Below, in pieces: positions 28,821-42,400 of a DNA stretch of 64,000 bases (positions are counted from its first letter, which is position 1; each line of letters begins with the position of its first letter). This stretch comes from Panagrolaimus kolymaensis (taxonomy: Eukaryota; Nematoda; Chromadorea; Rhabditida; Panagrolaimidae), in the NCBI GenBank assembly GCA_028622995.1, contig JAJQJQ010000002.1, forward strand, positions 9,052,001 through 9,116,000, given 5' to 3'. The position numbers and the translations under genes were made by a program. The notes below the pieces were generated by a model, which made no database searches, had not been told where the DNA came from, and was given only the letters and a program-made list of their open reading frames with translations.

Positions 28821-31119
28821 AATTGTTTTGTTCGAATTTTCTTAAAACATTTTTTCTAGCCCAACAACACTGTAAAGCATCGAGGTTTTTTATTTTCCCT
28901 TCATCAAATTTTTCATCCAAACTATGTTTTATTTGTTTTGGATTTTAAGTAAATTCATAAACTATTGTTTTGTTCGAATTTTCTTAAAACATTTATCTAG
29001 CCCAACAACACTGTAAAGCATCGAGGTTTTTTATTTTCCCTTCATCAAATTTTTCATCCAAACTATGTTTTATTTGTTTTGGATTTTAAGTAAATTCATA
29101 AACTATTGTTTTGTTCGAATTTTCTTAAAACATTTATCTAGCCCAACAACACTGTAAAGCATCGAGGTTTTTTATTTTCCCTTCATCAAATTTTTCATCC
29201 AAACTATGTTTTATTTGTTTTGGATTTTAAGTAAATTCATAAACTATTTTTTTTGTTCGAATTTTCTTAAAACATTTTTTCTAGCCCAACAACACTGTAA
29301 AGCATCGAGGTTATTTATTTTCCCTTCATCAAATTTTTCATCCAAACTATGTTTTATTTGTTTTGGATTTTAAGTAAATTCATAAACTATTTTTTTTGTT
29401 CGAATTTTCTTAAAACATTTATCTAGCCCAACAACACTGTAAAGCATCGAGGTTTTTTATTTTCCCTTCATCAAATTTTTCATCCAAACTATGTTTTATT
29501 TGTTTTGCATTTTAAGTAAATTCATAAACTATTTTTTTTGTTCGAATTTTCTTAAAACATTTATCTAGCCCAACAACACTGTAAAGCATCGAGGTTTTTT
29601 ATTTTCCCTTCATCAAATTTTTCATCCAAACTATGTTTTATTTGTTTTGGATTTTAAGTAAATTCATAAACAATTGTTTTGTTCGAATTTTCTTAAAACA
29701 TTTATCTAGCCCAACAACACTGTAAAGCATCGAGGTTTTTTATTTTCCCTTCATCAAATTTTTCATCCAAACTATGTTTTATTTGTTTTGGATTTTAAGT
29801 AAATTCATAAACTATTGTTTTGTTCGAATTTTCTTAAAACATTTATCTAGCCCAACAACACTGTAAAGCATCGAGGTTTTTTATTTTCCCTTCATCAAAT
29901 TTTTCATCCAAACTATGTTTTATTTGTTTTGGATTTTAAGTAAATTCATAAACTATTGTTTTGTTCGAATTTTCTTAAAACATTTATCTAGCCCAACAAC
30001 ACTGTAAAGCATCGAGGTTTTTTATTTTCCCTTCATCAAATTTTTCATCCAAACTATGTTTTATTTGTTTTGGATTTTAAGTAAATTCATAAACTATTGT
30101 TTTGTTCGAATTTTCTTAAAACATTTATCTAGCCCAACAACACTGTAAAGCATCGAGGTTTTTTATTTTCCCTTCATCAAATTTTTCATCCAAACTATGT
30201 TTTATTTGTTTTGCATTTTAAGTAAATTCATAAACTATTGTTTTGTTCGAATTTTCTTAAAACATTTATCTAGCCCAACAACACTGTAAAGCATCGAGGT
30301 TTTTTATTTTCCCTTCATCAAATTTTTCATCCAAACTATGTTTTATTTGTTTTGGATTTTAAGTAAATTCATAAACTATTGTTTTGTTCGAATTTTCTTA
30401 AAACATTTATCTAGCCCAACAACACTGTAAAGCATCGAGGTTTTTTATTTTCCCTTCATCAAATTTTTCATCCAAACTATGTTTTATTTGTTTTGGATTT
30501 TAAGTAAATTCATAAACTATTTTTTTTGTAAGAATTTTCTTAAAACATTTTTTCTAGCCCAACAACACTGTAAAGCATCGAGGTTTTTTATTTTCCCTTC
30601 ATCAAATTTTTCATCCAAACTATGTTTTATTTGTTTTGGATTTTAAGTAAATTCATAAACTATTTTTTTTGTAAGAATTTTCTTAAAACATTTTTTCTAG
30701 CCCAACAACACTGTAAAGCATCGAGGTTATTTATTTTCCCTTCATCAAATTTTTCATCCAAACTATGTTTTATTTGTTTTGGATTTTAAGTAAATTCATA
30801 AACTATTGTTTTGTTCGAATTTTCTTAAAACATTTATCTAGCCCAACAACACTGTAAAGCATCGAGGTTTTTTATTTTCCCTTCATCAAATTTTTCATCC
30901 AAACTATGTTTTATTTGTTTTGGATTTTAAGTAAATTCATAAACTATTGTTTTGTTCGAATTTTCTTAAAACATTTATCTAGCCCAACAACACTGTAAAG
31001 CATCGAGGTTTTTTATTTTCCCTTCATCAAATTTTTCATCCAAACTATGTTTTATTTGTTTTGGATTTTAAGTAAATTCATAAACTATTGTTTTGTTCGA
31101 ATTTTCTTAAAACATTTAT

Positions 31120-32645
31120 CTAGCCCAACAACACTGTAAAGCATCGAGGTTTTTTATTTTCCCTTCATCAAATTTTTCATCCAAACTATGTTTTATTTGT
31201 TTTGGATTTTAAGTAAATTCATAAACTATTGTTTTGTTCGAATTTTCTTAAAACATTTATCTAGCCCAACAACACTGTAAAGCATCGAGGTTTTTTATTT
31301 TCCCTTCATCAAATTTTTCATCCAAACTATGTTTTATTTGTTTTGGATTTTAAGTAAATTCATAAACTATTGTTTTGTTCGAATTTTCTTAAAACATTTA
31401 TCTAGCCCAACAACACTGTAAAGCATCGAGGTTTTTTATTTTCCCTTCATCAAATTTTTCATCCAAACTATGTTTTATTTGTTTTGCATTTTAAGTAAAT
31501 TCATAAACTATTGTTTTGTTCGAATTTTCTTAAAACATTTATCTAGCCCAACAACACTGTAAAGCATCGAGGTTTTTTATTTTCCCTTCATCAAATTTTT
31601 CATCCAAACTATGTTTTATTTGTTTTGGATTTTAAGTAAATTCATAAACTATTGTTTTGTTCGAATTTTCTTAAAACATTTATCTAGCCCAACAACACTG
31701 TAAAGCATCGAGGTTTTTTATTTTCCCTTCATCAAATTTTTCATCCAAACTATGTTTTATTTGTTTTGGATTTTAAGTAAATTCATAAACTATTTTTTTT
31801 GTAAGAATTTTCTTAAAACATTTTTTCTAGCCCAACAACACTGTAAAGCATCGAGGTTATTTATTTTCCCTTCATCAAATTTTTCATCCAAACTATGTTT
31901 TATTTGTTTTGGATTTTAAGTAAATTCATAAACTATTGTTTTGTTCGAATTTTCTTAAAACATTTATCTAGCCCAACAACACTGTAAAGCATCGAGGTTT
32001 TTTATTTTCCCTTCATCAAATTTTTCATCCAAACTATGTTTTATTTGTTTTGGATTTTAAGTAAATTCATAAACTATTGTTTTGTTCGAATTTTCTTAAA
32101 ACATTTATCTAGCCCAACAACACTGTAAAGCATCGAGGTTTTTTATTTTCCCTTCATCAAATTTTTCATCCAAACTATGTTTTATTTGTTTTGGATTTTA
32201 AGTAAATTCATAAACTATTGTTTTGTTCGAATTTTCTTAAAACATTTATCTAGCCCAACAACACTGTAAAGCATCGAGGTTTTTTATTTTCCCTTCATCA
32301 AATTTTTCATCCAAACTATGTTTTATTTGTTTTGGATTTTAAGTAAATTCATAAACTATTGTTTTGTTCGAAAATTCTTAAAACATTTATCTAGCCCAAC
32401 AACACTGTAAAGCATCGAGGTTTTTTATTTTCCCTTCATCAAATTTTTCATCCAAACTATGGTTTATTTGTTTTGGATTTTAAGTAAATTCATAAACTAT
32501 TGTTTTGTTCGAATTTTCTTAAAACATTTATCTAGCCCAACAACACTGTAAAGCATCGAGGTTTTTTATTTTCCCTTCATCAAATTTTTCATCCAAACTA
32601 TGGTTTATTTGTTTTGGATTTTAAGTAAATTCATAAACTATTGTT
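31120..32645 (+). repeat. block of about 1.5 kb with a second copy near 47837-49362
   Basis: Rare variants in this block recur at a constant offset of 16,717 bp. GCATTT is at 31486 and 48203; a CTAG unit start is at 31684 and 48401; the altered junction TTCGAAAATTC has its AAAATTC at 32371 and 49088. The TAAG spacer (near 31801 and 48519) and the TTATTT unit after it follow in the same order. By eye the two blocks look the same from about 31120 to about 32640, where the spacers diverge (ATTG versus a long T run). This is the longest-range duplication I could trace in the array. Confidence 0.72.
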
Positions 32646-32964
32646 TTGTTCGAATTTTCTCAAAACATTTATCTAGCCCAACAACACTGTAAAGCATCGA
32701 GGTTTTTTATTTTCCCTTCATCAAATTTTTCATCCAAACTATGGTTTATTTGTTTTGGATTTTAAGTAAATTCATAAACTATTTTTTTTGTTCGAATTTT
32801 CTTAAAACATTTTTTCTAGCGCAACAACACTGTAAAGCATCGAGGTTTTTTATTTTCCCTTCATCAAATTTTTCATCCAAACTATGGTTTATTTGTTTTG
32901 GATTTTAAGTAAATTCATAAACTTTTTTTTTTGTTCGAATTTTCTTAAAACATTTTTTCTAGCG

Positions 32965-35900
32965 CAACAACACTGTAAAGCATCGAGGTTTTTTATTTTC
33001 CCTTCATCAAATTTTTCATCCAAACTATGTTTTATTTGTTTTGGATTTTAAGTAAATTCATAAACTATTGTTTTGTTCGAATTTTCTTAAAACATTTATC
33101 TAGCCCAACAACACTGTAAAGCATCGAGGTTTTTTATTTTCCCTTCATCAAATTTTTCATCCAAACTATGTTTTATTTGTTTTGGATTTTAAGTAAATTC
33201 ATAAACTATTGTTTTGTTCGAATTTTCTTAAAACATTTATCTAGCCCAACAACACTGTAAAGCATCGAGGTTTTTTATTTTCCCTTCATCAAATTTTTCA
33301 TCCAAACTATGTTTTATTTGTTTTGGATTTTAAGTAAATTCATAAACTATTGTTTTGTTCGAATTTTCTTAAAACATTTATCTAGCCCAACAACACTGTA
33401 AAGCATCGAGGTTTTTTATTTTCCCTTCATCAAATTTTTCATCCAAACTATGGTTTATTTGTTTTGGATTTTAAGTAAATTCATAAACTATTGTTTTGTT
33501 CGAATTTTCTTAAAACATTTATCTAGCCCAACAACACTGTAAAGCATCGAGGTTTTTTATTTTCCCTTCATCAAATTTTTCATCCAAACTATGGTTTATT
33601 TGTTTTGGATTTTAAGTAAATTCATAAACTATTGTTTTGTTCGAATTTTCTTAAAACATTTATCTAGCCCAACAACACTGTAAAGCATCGAGGTTTTTTA
33701 TTTTCCCTTCATCAAATTTTTCATCCAAACTATGGTTTATTTGTTTTGGATTTTAAGTAAATTCATAAACTATTTTTTTTGTTCGAATTTTCTTAAAACA
33801 TTTTTTCTAGCGCAACAACACTGTAAAGCATCGAGGTTTTTTATTTTCCCTTCATCAAATTTTTCATCCAAACTATGGTTTATTTGTTTTGGATTTTAAG
33901 TAAATTCATAAACTATTGTTTTGTTCGAATTTTCTTAAAACATTTATCTAGCCCAACAACACTGTAAAGCATCGAGGTTTTTTATTTTCCCTTCATCAAA
34001 TTTTTCATCCAAACTATGGTTTATTTGTTTTGGATTTTAAGTAAATTCATAAACTATTGTTTTGTTCGAATTTTCTTAAAACATTTATCTAGCCCAACAA
34101 CACTGTAAAGCATCGAGGTTTTTTATTTTCCCTTCATCAAATTTTTCATCCAAACTATGGTTTATTTGTTTTGGATTTTAAGTAAATTCATAAACTTTTT
34201 TTTTTGTAAGAATTTTCTTAAAACATTTTTTCTAGCCCAACAACACTGTAAAGCATCGAGGTTATTTATTTTCCCTTCATCAAATTTTTCATCCAAACTA
34301 TGTTTTATTTGTTTTGGATTTTAAGTAAATTCATAAACTATTGTTTTGTTCGAATTTTCTTAAAACATTTATCTAGCCCAACAACACTGTAAAGCATCGA
34401 GGTTTTTTATTTTCCCTTCATCAAATTTTTCATCCAAACTATGTTTTATTTGTTTTGGATTTTAAGTAAATTCATAAACTATTTTTTTTGTAAGAATTTT
34501 CTTAAAACATTTTTTCTAGCCCAACAACACTGTAAAGCATCGAGGTTATTTATTTTCCCTTCATCAAATTTTTCATCCAAACTATGTTTTATTTGTTTTG
34601 GATTTTAAGTAAATTCATAAACTATTGTTTTGTTCGAATTTTCTTAAAACATTTATCTAGCCCAACAACACTGTAAAGCATCGAGGTTTTTTATTTTCCC
34701 TTCATCAAATTTTTCATCCAAACTATGTTTTATTTGTTTTGGATTTTAAGTAAATTCATAAACTATTGTTTTGTTCGAATTTTCTTAAAACATTTATCTA
34801 GCCCAACAACACTGTAAAGCATCGAGGTTTTTTATTTTCCCTTCATCAAATTTTTCATCCAAACTATGTTTTATTTGTTTTGGATTTTAAGTAAATTCAT
34901 AAACTATTGTTTTGTTCGAATTTTCTTAAAACATTTATCTAGCCCAACAACACTGTAAAGCATCGAGGTTTTTTATTTTCCCTTCATCAAATTTTTCATC
35001 CAAACTATGTTTTATTTGTTTTGGATTTTAAGTAAATTCATAAACTATTGTTTTGTTCGAATTTTCTTAAAACATTTATCTAGCCCAACAACACTGTAAA
35101 GCATCGAGGTTTTTTATTTTCCCTTCATCAAATTTTTCATCCAAACTATGTTTTATTTGTTTTGGATTTTAAGTAAATTCATAAACTATTGTTTTGTTCG
35201 AATTTTCTTAAAACATTTATTTAGCCCAACAACACTGTAAAGCATCGAGGTTTTTTATTTTCCCTTCATCAAATTTTTCATCCAAACTATGTTTTATTTG
35301 TTTTGGATTTTAAGTAAATTCATAAACTATTGTTTTGTTCGAATTTTCTTAAAACATTTATCTAGCCCAACAACACTGTAAAGCATCGAGGTTTTTTATT
35401 TTCCCTTCATCAAATTTTTCATCCAAACTATGGTTTATTTGTTTTGGATTTTAAGTAAATTCATAAACTATTGTTTTGTTCGAATTTTCTTAAAACATTT
35501 ATCTAGCCCAACAACACTGTAAAGCATCGAGGTTTTTTATTTTCCCTTCATCAAATTTTTCATCCAAACTATGGTTTATTTGTTTTGGATTTTAAGTAAA
35601 TTCATAAACTATTGTTTTGTTCGAATTTTCTTAAAACATTTATCTAGCCCAAAAACACTGTAAAGCATCGAGGTTTTTTATTTTCCCTTCATCAAATTTT
35701 TCATCCAAACTATGGTTTATTTGTTTTGGATTTTAAGTAAATTCATAAACTATTTTTTTTGTTCGAATTTTCTTAAAACATTTTTTCTAGCGCAACAACA
35801 CTGTAAAGCATCGAGGTTTTTTATTTTCCCTTCATCAAATTTTTCATCCAAACTATGGTTTATTTGTTTTGGATTTTAAGTAAATTCATAAACTATTGTT

Positions 35901-36463
35901 TTGTTCGAATTTTCTTAAAACATTTATCTAGCCCAACAACACTGTAAAGCATCGAGGTTTTTTATTTTCCCTTCATCAAATTTTTCATCCAAACTATGGT
36001 TTATTTGTTTTGGATTTTAAGTAAATTCATAAACTATTGTTTTGTTCGAATTTTCTTAAAACATTTATCTAGCCCAACAACACTGTAAAGCATCGAGGTT
36101 TTTTATTTTCCCTTCATCAAATTTTTCATCCAAACTATGGTTTATTTGTTTTGGATTTTAAGTAAATTCATAAACTTTTTTTTTTGTAAGAATTTTCTTA
36201 AAACATTTTTTCTAGCCCAACAACACTGTAAAGCATCGAGGTTATTTATTTTCCCTTCATCAAATTTTTCATCCAAACTATGTTTTATTTGTTTTGGATT
36301 TTAAGTAAATTCATAAACTATTGTTTTGTTCGAATTTTCTTAAAACATTTATCTAGCCCAACAACACTGTAAAGCATCGAGGTTTTTTATTTTCCCTTCA
36401 TCAAATTTTTCATCCAAACTATGTTTTATTTGTTTTGGATTTTAAGTAAATTCATAAACTATT
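32965..36463 (+). repeat. 1519 bp block (part of a 14-monomer unit) duplicated in tandem at 1980 bp
   Basis: Bases 32965-34483 and 34945-36463 align without gaps at an offset of 1980 bp (14 monomers). By line-by-line reading I found only two differences: C at 33241 versus T at 35221, and C at 33673 versus A at 35653. The shared variant order includes three TGGTTT units, a GCGCAACAAC unit (33811 and 35791), two more TGGTTT units, and a long-T TAAG spacer followed by TTATTT. A partial third copy of the TGGTTT and GCGCAAC stretch appears around 37750-38540, about 31 monomers from the first. Confidence 0.88.
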
Positions 36464-39400
36464 GTTTTGTTCGAATTTTCTTAAAACATTTATCTAGCCC
36501 AACAACACTGTAAAGCATCGAGGTTTTTTATTTTCCCTTCATCAAATTTTTCATCCAAACTATGTTTTATTTGTTTTGGATTTTAAGTAAATTCATAAAC
36601 TATTGTTTTGTTCGAATTTTCTTAAAACATTTTTTCTAGCCCAACAACACTGTAAAGCATCGAGGTTTTTTATTTTCCCTTCATCAAATTTTTCATCCAA
36701 ACTATGTTTTATTTGTTTTGGATTTTAAGTAAATTCATAAACTATTGTTTTGTTCGAATTTTCTTAAAACATTTTTTCTAGCCCAACAACACTGTAAAGC
36801 ATCGAGGTTTTTTATTTTCCCTTCATCAAATTTTTCATCCAAACTATGTTTTATTTGTTTTGGATTTTAAGTAAATTCATAAACTATTGTTTTGTTCGAA
36901 TTTTCTTAAAACATTTTTTCTAGCCCAACAACACTGTAAAGCATCGAGGTTTTTTATTTTCCCTTCATCAAATTTTTCATCCAAACTATGTTTTATTTGT
37001 TTTGGATTTTAAGTAAATTCATAAACTATTTTTTTTGTTCGAATTTTCTTAAAACATTTATCTAGCCCAACAACACTGTAAAGCATCGAGGTTTTTTATT
37101 TTCCCTTCATCAAATTTTTCATCCAAACTATGTTTTATTTGTTTTGGATTTTAAGTAAATTCATAAACTATTGTTTTGTTCGAATTTTCTTAAAACATTT
37201 TTTCTAGCCCAACAACACTGTAAAGCATCGAGGTTTTTTATTTTCCCTTCATCAAATTTTTCATCCAAACTATGTTTTATTTGTTTTGGATTTTAAGTAA
37301 ATTCATAAACTATTGTTTTGTTCGAATTTTCTTAAAACATTTATCTAGCCCAACAACACTGTAAAGCATCGAGGTTTTTTATTTTCCCTTCATCAAATTT
37401 TTCATCCAAACTATGTTTTATTTGTTTTGGATTTTAAGTAAATTCATAAACTATTTTTTTTGTTCGAATTTTCTTAAAACATTTTTTCTAGCCCAACAAC
37501 ACTGTAAAGCATCGAGGTTTTTTATTTTCCCTTCATCAAATTTTTCATCCAAACTATGTTTTATTTGTTTTGGATTTTAAGTAAATTCATAAACTATTGT
37601 TTTGTTCGAATTTTCTTAAAACATTTATCTAGCCCAACAACACTGTAAAGCATCGAGGTTTTTTATTTTCCCTTCATCAAATTTTTCATCCAAACTATGT
37701 TTTATTTGTTTTGGATTTTAAGTAAATTCATAAACTATTGTTTTGTTCGAATTTTCTTAAAACATTTATCTAGCCCAACAACACTGTAAAGCATCGAGGT
37801 TTTTTATTTTCCCTTCATCAAATTTTTCATCCAAACTATGGTTTATTTGTTTTGGATTTTAAGTAAATTCATAAACTATTGTTTTGTTCGAATTTTCTTA
37901 AAACATTTATCTAGCCCAACAACACTGTAAAGCATCGAGGTTTTTTATTTTCCCTTCATCAAATTTTTCATCCAAACTATGGTTTATTTGTTTTGGATTT
38001 TAAGTAAATTCATAAACTATTGTTTTGTTCGAATTTTCTTAAAACATTTATCTAGCCCAACAACACTGTAAAGCATCGAGGTTTTTTATTTTCCCTTCAT
38101 CAAATTTTTCATCCAAACTATGGTTTATTTGTTTTGGATTTTAAGTAAATTCATAAACTATTTTTTTTGTTCGAATTTTCTTAAAACATTTTTTCTAGCG
38201 CAACAACACTGTAAAGCATCGAGGTTTTTTATTTTCCCTTCATCAAATTTTTCATCCAAACTATGGTTTATTTGTTTTGGATTTTAAGTAAATTCATAAA
38301 CTATTGTTTTGTTCGAATTTTCTTAAAACATTTATCTAGCCCAACAACACTGTAAAGCATCGAGGTTTTTTATTTTCCCTTCATCAAATTTTTCATCCAA
38401 ACTATGGTTTATTTGTTTTGGATTTTAAGTAAATTCATAAACTATTGTTTTGTTCGAATTTTCTTAAAACATTTATCTAGCCCAACAACACTGTAAAGCA
38501 TCGAGGTTTTTTATTTTCCCTTCATCAAATTTTTCATCCAAACTATGGTTTATTTGTTTTGGATTTTAAGTAAATTCATAAACTATTTTTTTTGTTCGAA
38601 TTTTCTTAAAACATTTTTTCTAGCGCAACAACACTGTAAAGCATCGAGGTTTTTTATTTTCCCTTCATCAAATTTTTCATCCAAACTATGGTTTATTTGT
38701 TTTGGATTTTAAGTAAATTCATAAACTTTTTTTTTTGTTCGAATTTTCTTAAAACATTTATCTAGCCCAACAACACTGTAAAGCATCGAGGTTTTTTATT
38801 TTCCCTTCATCAAATTTTTCATCCAAACTATGTTTTATTTGTTTTGGATTTTAAGTAAATTCATAAACTATTGTTTTGTTCGAATTTTCTTAAAACATTT
38901 ATCTAGCCCAACAACACTGTAAAGCATCGAGGTTTTTTATTTTCCCTTCATCAAATTTTTCATCCAAACTATGTTTTATTTGTTTTGGATTTTAAGTAAA
39001 TTCATAAACTATTGTTTTGTTCGAATTTTCTTAAAACATTTATCTAGCCCAACAACACTGTAAAGCATCGAGGTTTTTTATTTTCCCTTCATCAAATTTT
39101 TCATCCAAACTATGGTTTATTTGTTTTGGATTTTAAGTAAATTCATAAACTATTGTTTTGTTCGAATTTTCTTAAAACATTTATCTAGCCCAACAACACT
39201 GTAAAGCATCGAGGTTTTTTATTTTCCCTTCATCAAATTTTTCATCCAAACTATGTTTTATTTGTTTTGGATTTTAATTAAATTCATAAACTATTTTTTT
39301 TGTTCGAATTTTCTTAAAACATTTTTTCTAGCGCAACAACACTGTAAAGCAACGAGGTTTTTTATTTTCCCTACATCAAATTTTTCATCCAAACTATGGT

Positions 39401-42400
39401 TTATTTGTTTTGGATTTTAAGTAAATTCATAAACTTTTTTTTTTGTTCGAATTTTCTTAAAACATTTATCTAGCCCAACAACACTGTAAAGCATCGAGGT
39501 TTTTTATTTTCCCTTCATCAAATTTTTCATCCAAACTATGTTTTATTTGTTTTGGATTTTAAGTAAATTCATAAACTATTTTTTTTGTTCGAATTTTCTT
39601 AAAACATTTTTTCTAGCCCAACAACACTGTAAAGCATCGAGGTTTTTTATTTTCCCTTCATCAAATTTTTCATCCAAACTATGTTTTATTTGTTTTGGAT
39701 TTTAAGTAAATTCATAAACTATTTTTTTTGTTCGAATTTTCTTAAAACATTTTTTCTAGCCCAACAACACTGTAAAGCATCGAGGTTATTTATTTTCCCT
39801 TCATCAAATTTTTCATCCAAACTATGTTTTATTTGTTTTGGATTTTAAGTAAATTCATAAACTATTGTTTTGTTCGAATTTTCTTAAAACATTTATCTAG
39901 CCCAACAACACTGTAAAGCATCGAGGTTTTTTATTTTCCCTTCATCAAATTTTTCATCCAAACTATGTTTTATTTGTTTTGGATTTTAAGTAAATTCATA
40001 AACTATTTTTTTTGTAAGAATTTTCTTAAAACATTTTTTCTAGCCCAACAACACTGTAAAGCATCGAGGTTTTTTATTTTCCCTTCATCAAATTTTTCAT
40101 CCAAACTATGTTTTATTTGTTTTGGATTTTAAGTAAATTCATAAACTATTGTTTTGTTCGAATTTTCTTAAAACATTTATCTAGCCCAACAACACTGTAA
40201 AGCATCGAGGTTTTTTATTTTCCCTTCATCAAATTTTTCATCCAAACTATGTTTTATTTGTTTTGGATTTTAAGTAAATTCATAAACTATTGTTTTGTTC
40301 GAATTTTCTTAAAACATTTATCTAGCCCAACAACACTGTAAAGCATCGAGGTTTTTTATTTTCCCTTCATCAAATTTTTCATCCAAACTATGTTTTATTT
40401 GTTTTGGATTTTAAGTAAATTCATAAACTATTTTTTTTGTTCGAATTTTCTTAAAACATTTTTTCTAGCCCAACAACACTGTAAAGCATCGAGGTTTTTT
40501 ATTTTCCCTTCATCAAATTTTTCATCCAAACTATGTTTTATTTGTTTTGGATTTTAAGTAAATTCATAAACTATTGTTTTGTTCGAATTTTCTTAAAACA
40601 TTTTTTCTAGCCCAACAACACTGTAAAGCATCGAGGTTTTTTATTTTCCCTTCATCAAATTTTTCATCCAAACTATGTTTTATTTGTTTTGGATTTTAAG
40701 TAAATTCATAAACTATTTTTTTTGTAAGAATTTTCTTAAAACATTTTTTCTAGCCCAACAACACTGTAAAGCATCGAGGTTTTTTATTTTCCCTTCATCA
40801 AATTTTTCATCCAAACTATGGTTTATTTGTTTTGGATTTTAAGTAAATTCATAAACTATTTTTTTTGTTCGAATTTTCTTAAAACATTTTTTCTAGCCCA
40901 ACAACACTGTAAAGCATCGAGGTTTTTTATTTTCCCTTCATCAAATTTTTCATCCAAACTATGTTTTATTTGTTTTGGATTTTAAGTAAATTCATAAACT
41001 ATTTTTTTTGTTCGAATTTTCTTAAAACATTTTTTCTAGCGCAACAACACTGTAAAGCATCGAGGTTTTTTATTTTCCCTTCATCAAATTTTTCATCCAA
41101 ACTATGGTTTATTTGTTTTGGATTTTAAGTAAATTCATAAACTTTTTTTTTTGTTCGAATTTTCTTAAAACATTTATCTAGCCCAACAACACTGTAAAGC
41201 ATCGAGGTTTTTTATTTTCCCTTCATCAAATTTTTCATCCAAACTATGTTTTATTTGTTTTGGATTTTAAGTAAATTCATAAACTATTGTTTTGTTCGAA
41301 TTTTCTTAAAACATTTTTTCTAGCCCAACAACACTGTAAAGCATCGAGGTTTTTTATTTTCCCTTCATCAAATTTTTCATCCAAACTATGTTTTATTTGT
41401 TTTGGATTTTAAGTAAATTCATAAACTATTTTTTTTGTAAGAATTTTCTTAAAACATTTTTTCTAGCCCAACAACACTGTAAAGCATCGAGGTTTTTTAT
41501 TTTCCCTTCATCAAATTTTTCATCCAAACTATGGTTTATTTGTTTTGGATTTTAAGTAAATTCATAAACTATTTTTTTTGTTCGAATTTTCTTAAAACAT
41601 TTTTTCTAGCCCAACAACACTGTAAAGCATCGAGGTTTTTTATTTTCCCTTCATCAAATTTTTCATCCAAACTATGTTTTATTTGTTTTGGATTTTAAGT
41701 AAATTCATAAACTATTTTTTTTGTTCGAATTTTCTTAAAACATTTTTTCTAGCCCAACAACACTGTAAAACATCGAGGTTATTTATTTTCCCTTCATCAA
41801 ATTTTTCATCCAAACTATGTTTTATTTGTTTTGGATTTTAAGTAAATTCATAAACTATTGTTTTGTTCGAATTTTCTTAAAACATTTATCTAGCCCAACA
41901 ACACTGTAAAGCATCGAGGTTTTTTATTTTCCCTTCATCAAATTTTTCATCCAAACTATGTTTTATTTGTTTTGCATTTTAAGTAAATTCATAAACTATT
42001 GTTTTGTTCGAATTTTCTTAAAACATTTATCTAGCCCAACAACACTGTAAAGCATCGAGGTTTTTTATTTTCCCTTCATCAAATTTTTCATCCAAACTAT
42101 GTTTTATTTGTTTTGGATTTTAAGTAAATTCATAAACTATTGTTTTGTTCGAATTTTCTTAAAACATTTATCTAGCCCAACAACACTGTAAAGCATCGAG
42201 GTTTTTTATTTTCCCTTCATCAAATTTTTCATCCAAACTATGTTTTATTTGTTTTGGATTTTAAGTAAATTCATAAACTATTTTTTTTGTAAGAATTTTC
42301 TTAAAACATTTTTTCTAGCCCAACAACACTGTAAAGCATCGAGGTTATTTATTTTCCCTTCATCAAATTTTTCATCCAAACTATGTTTTATTTGTTTTGG

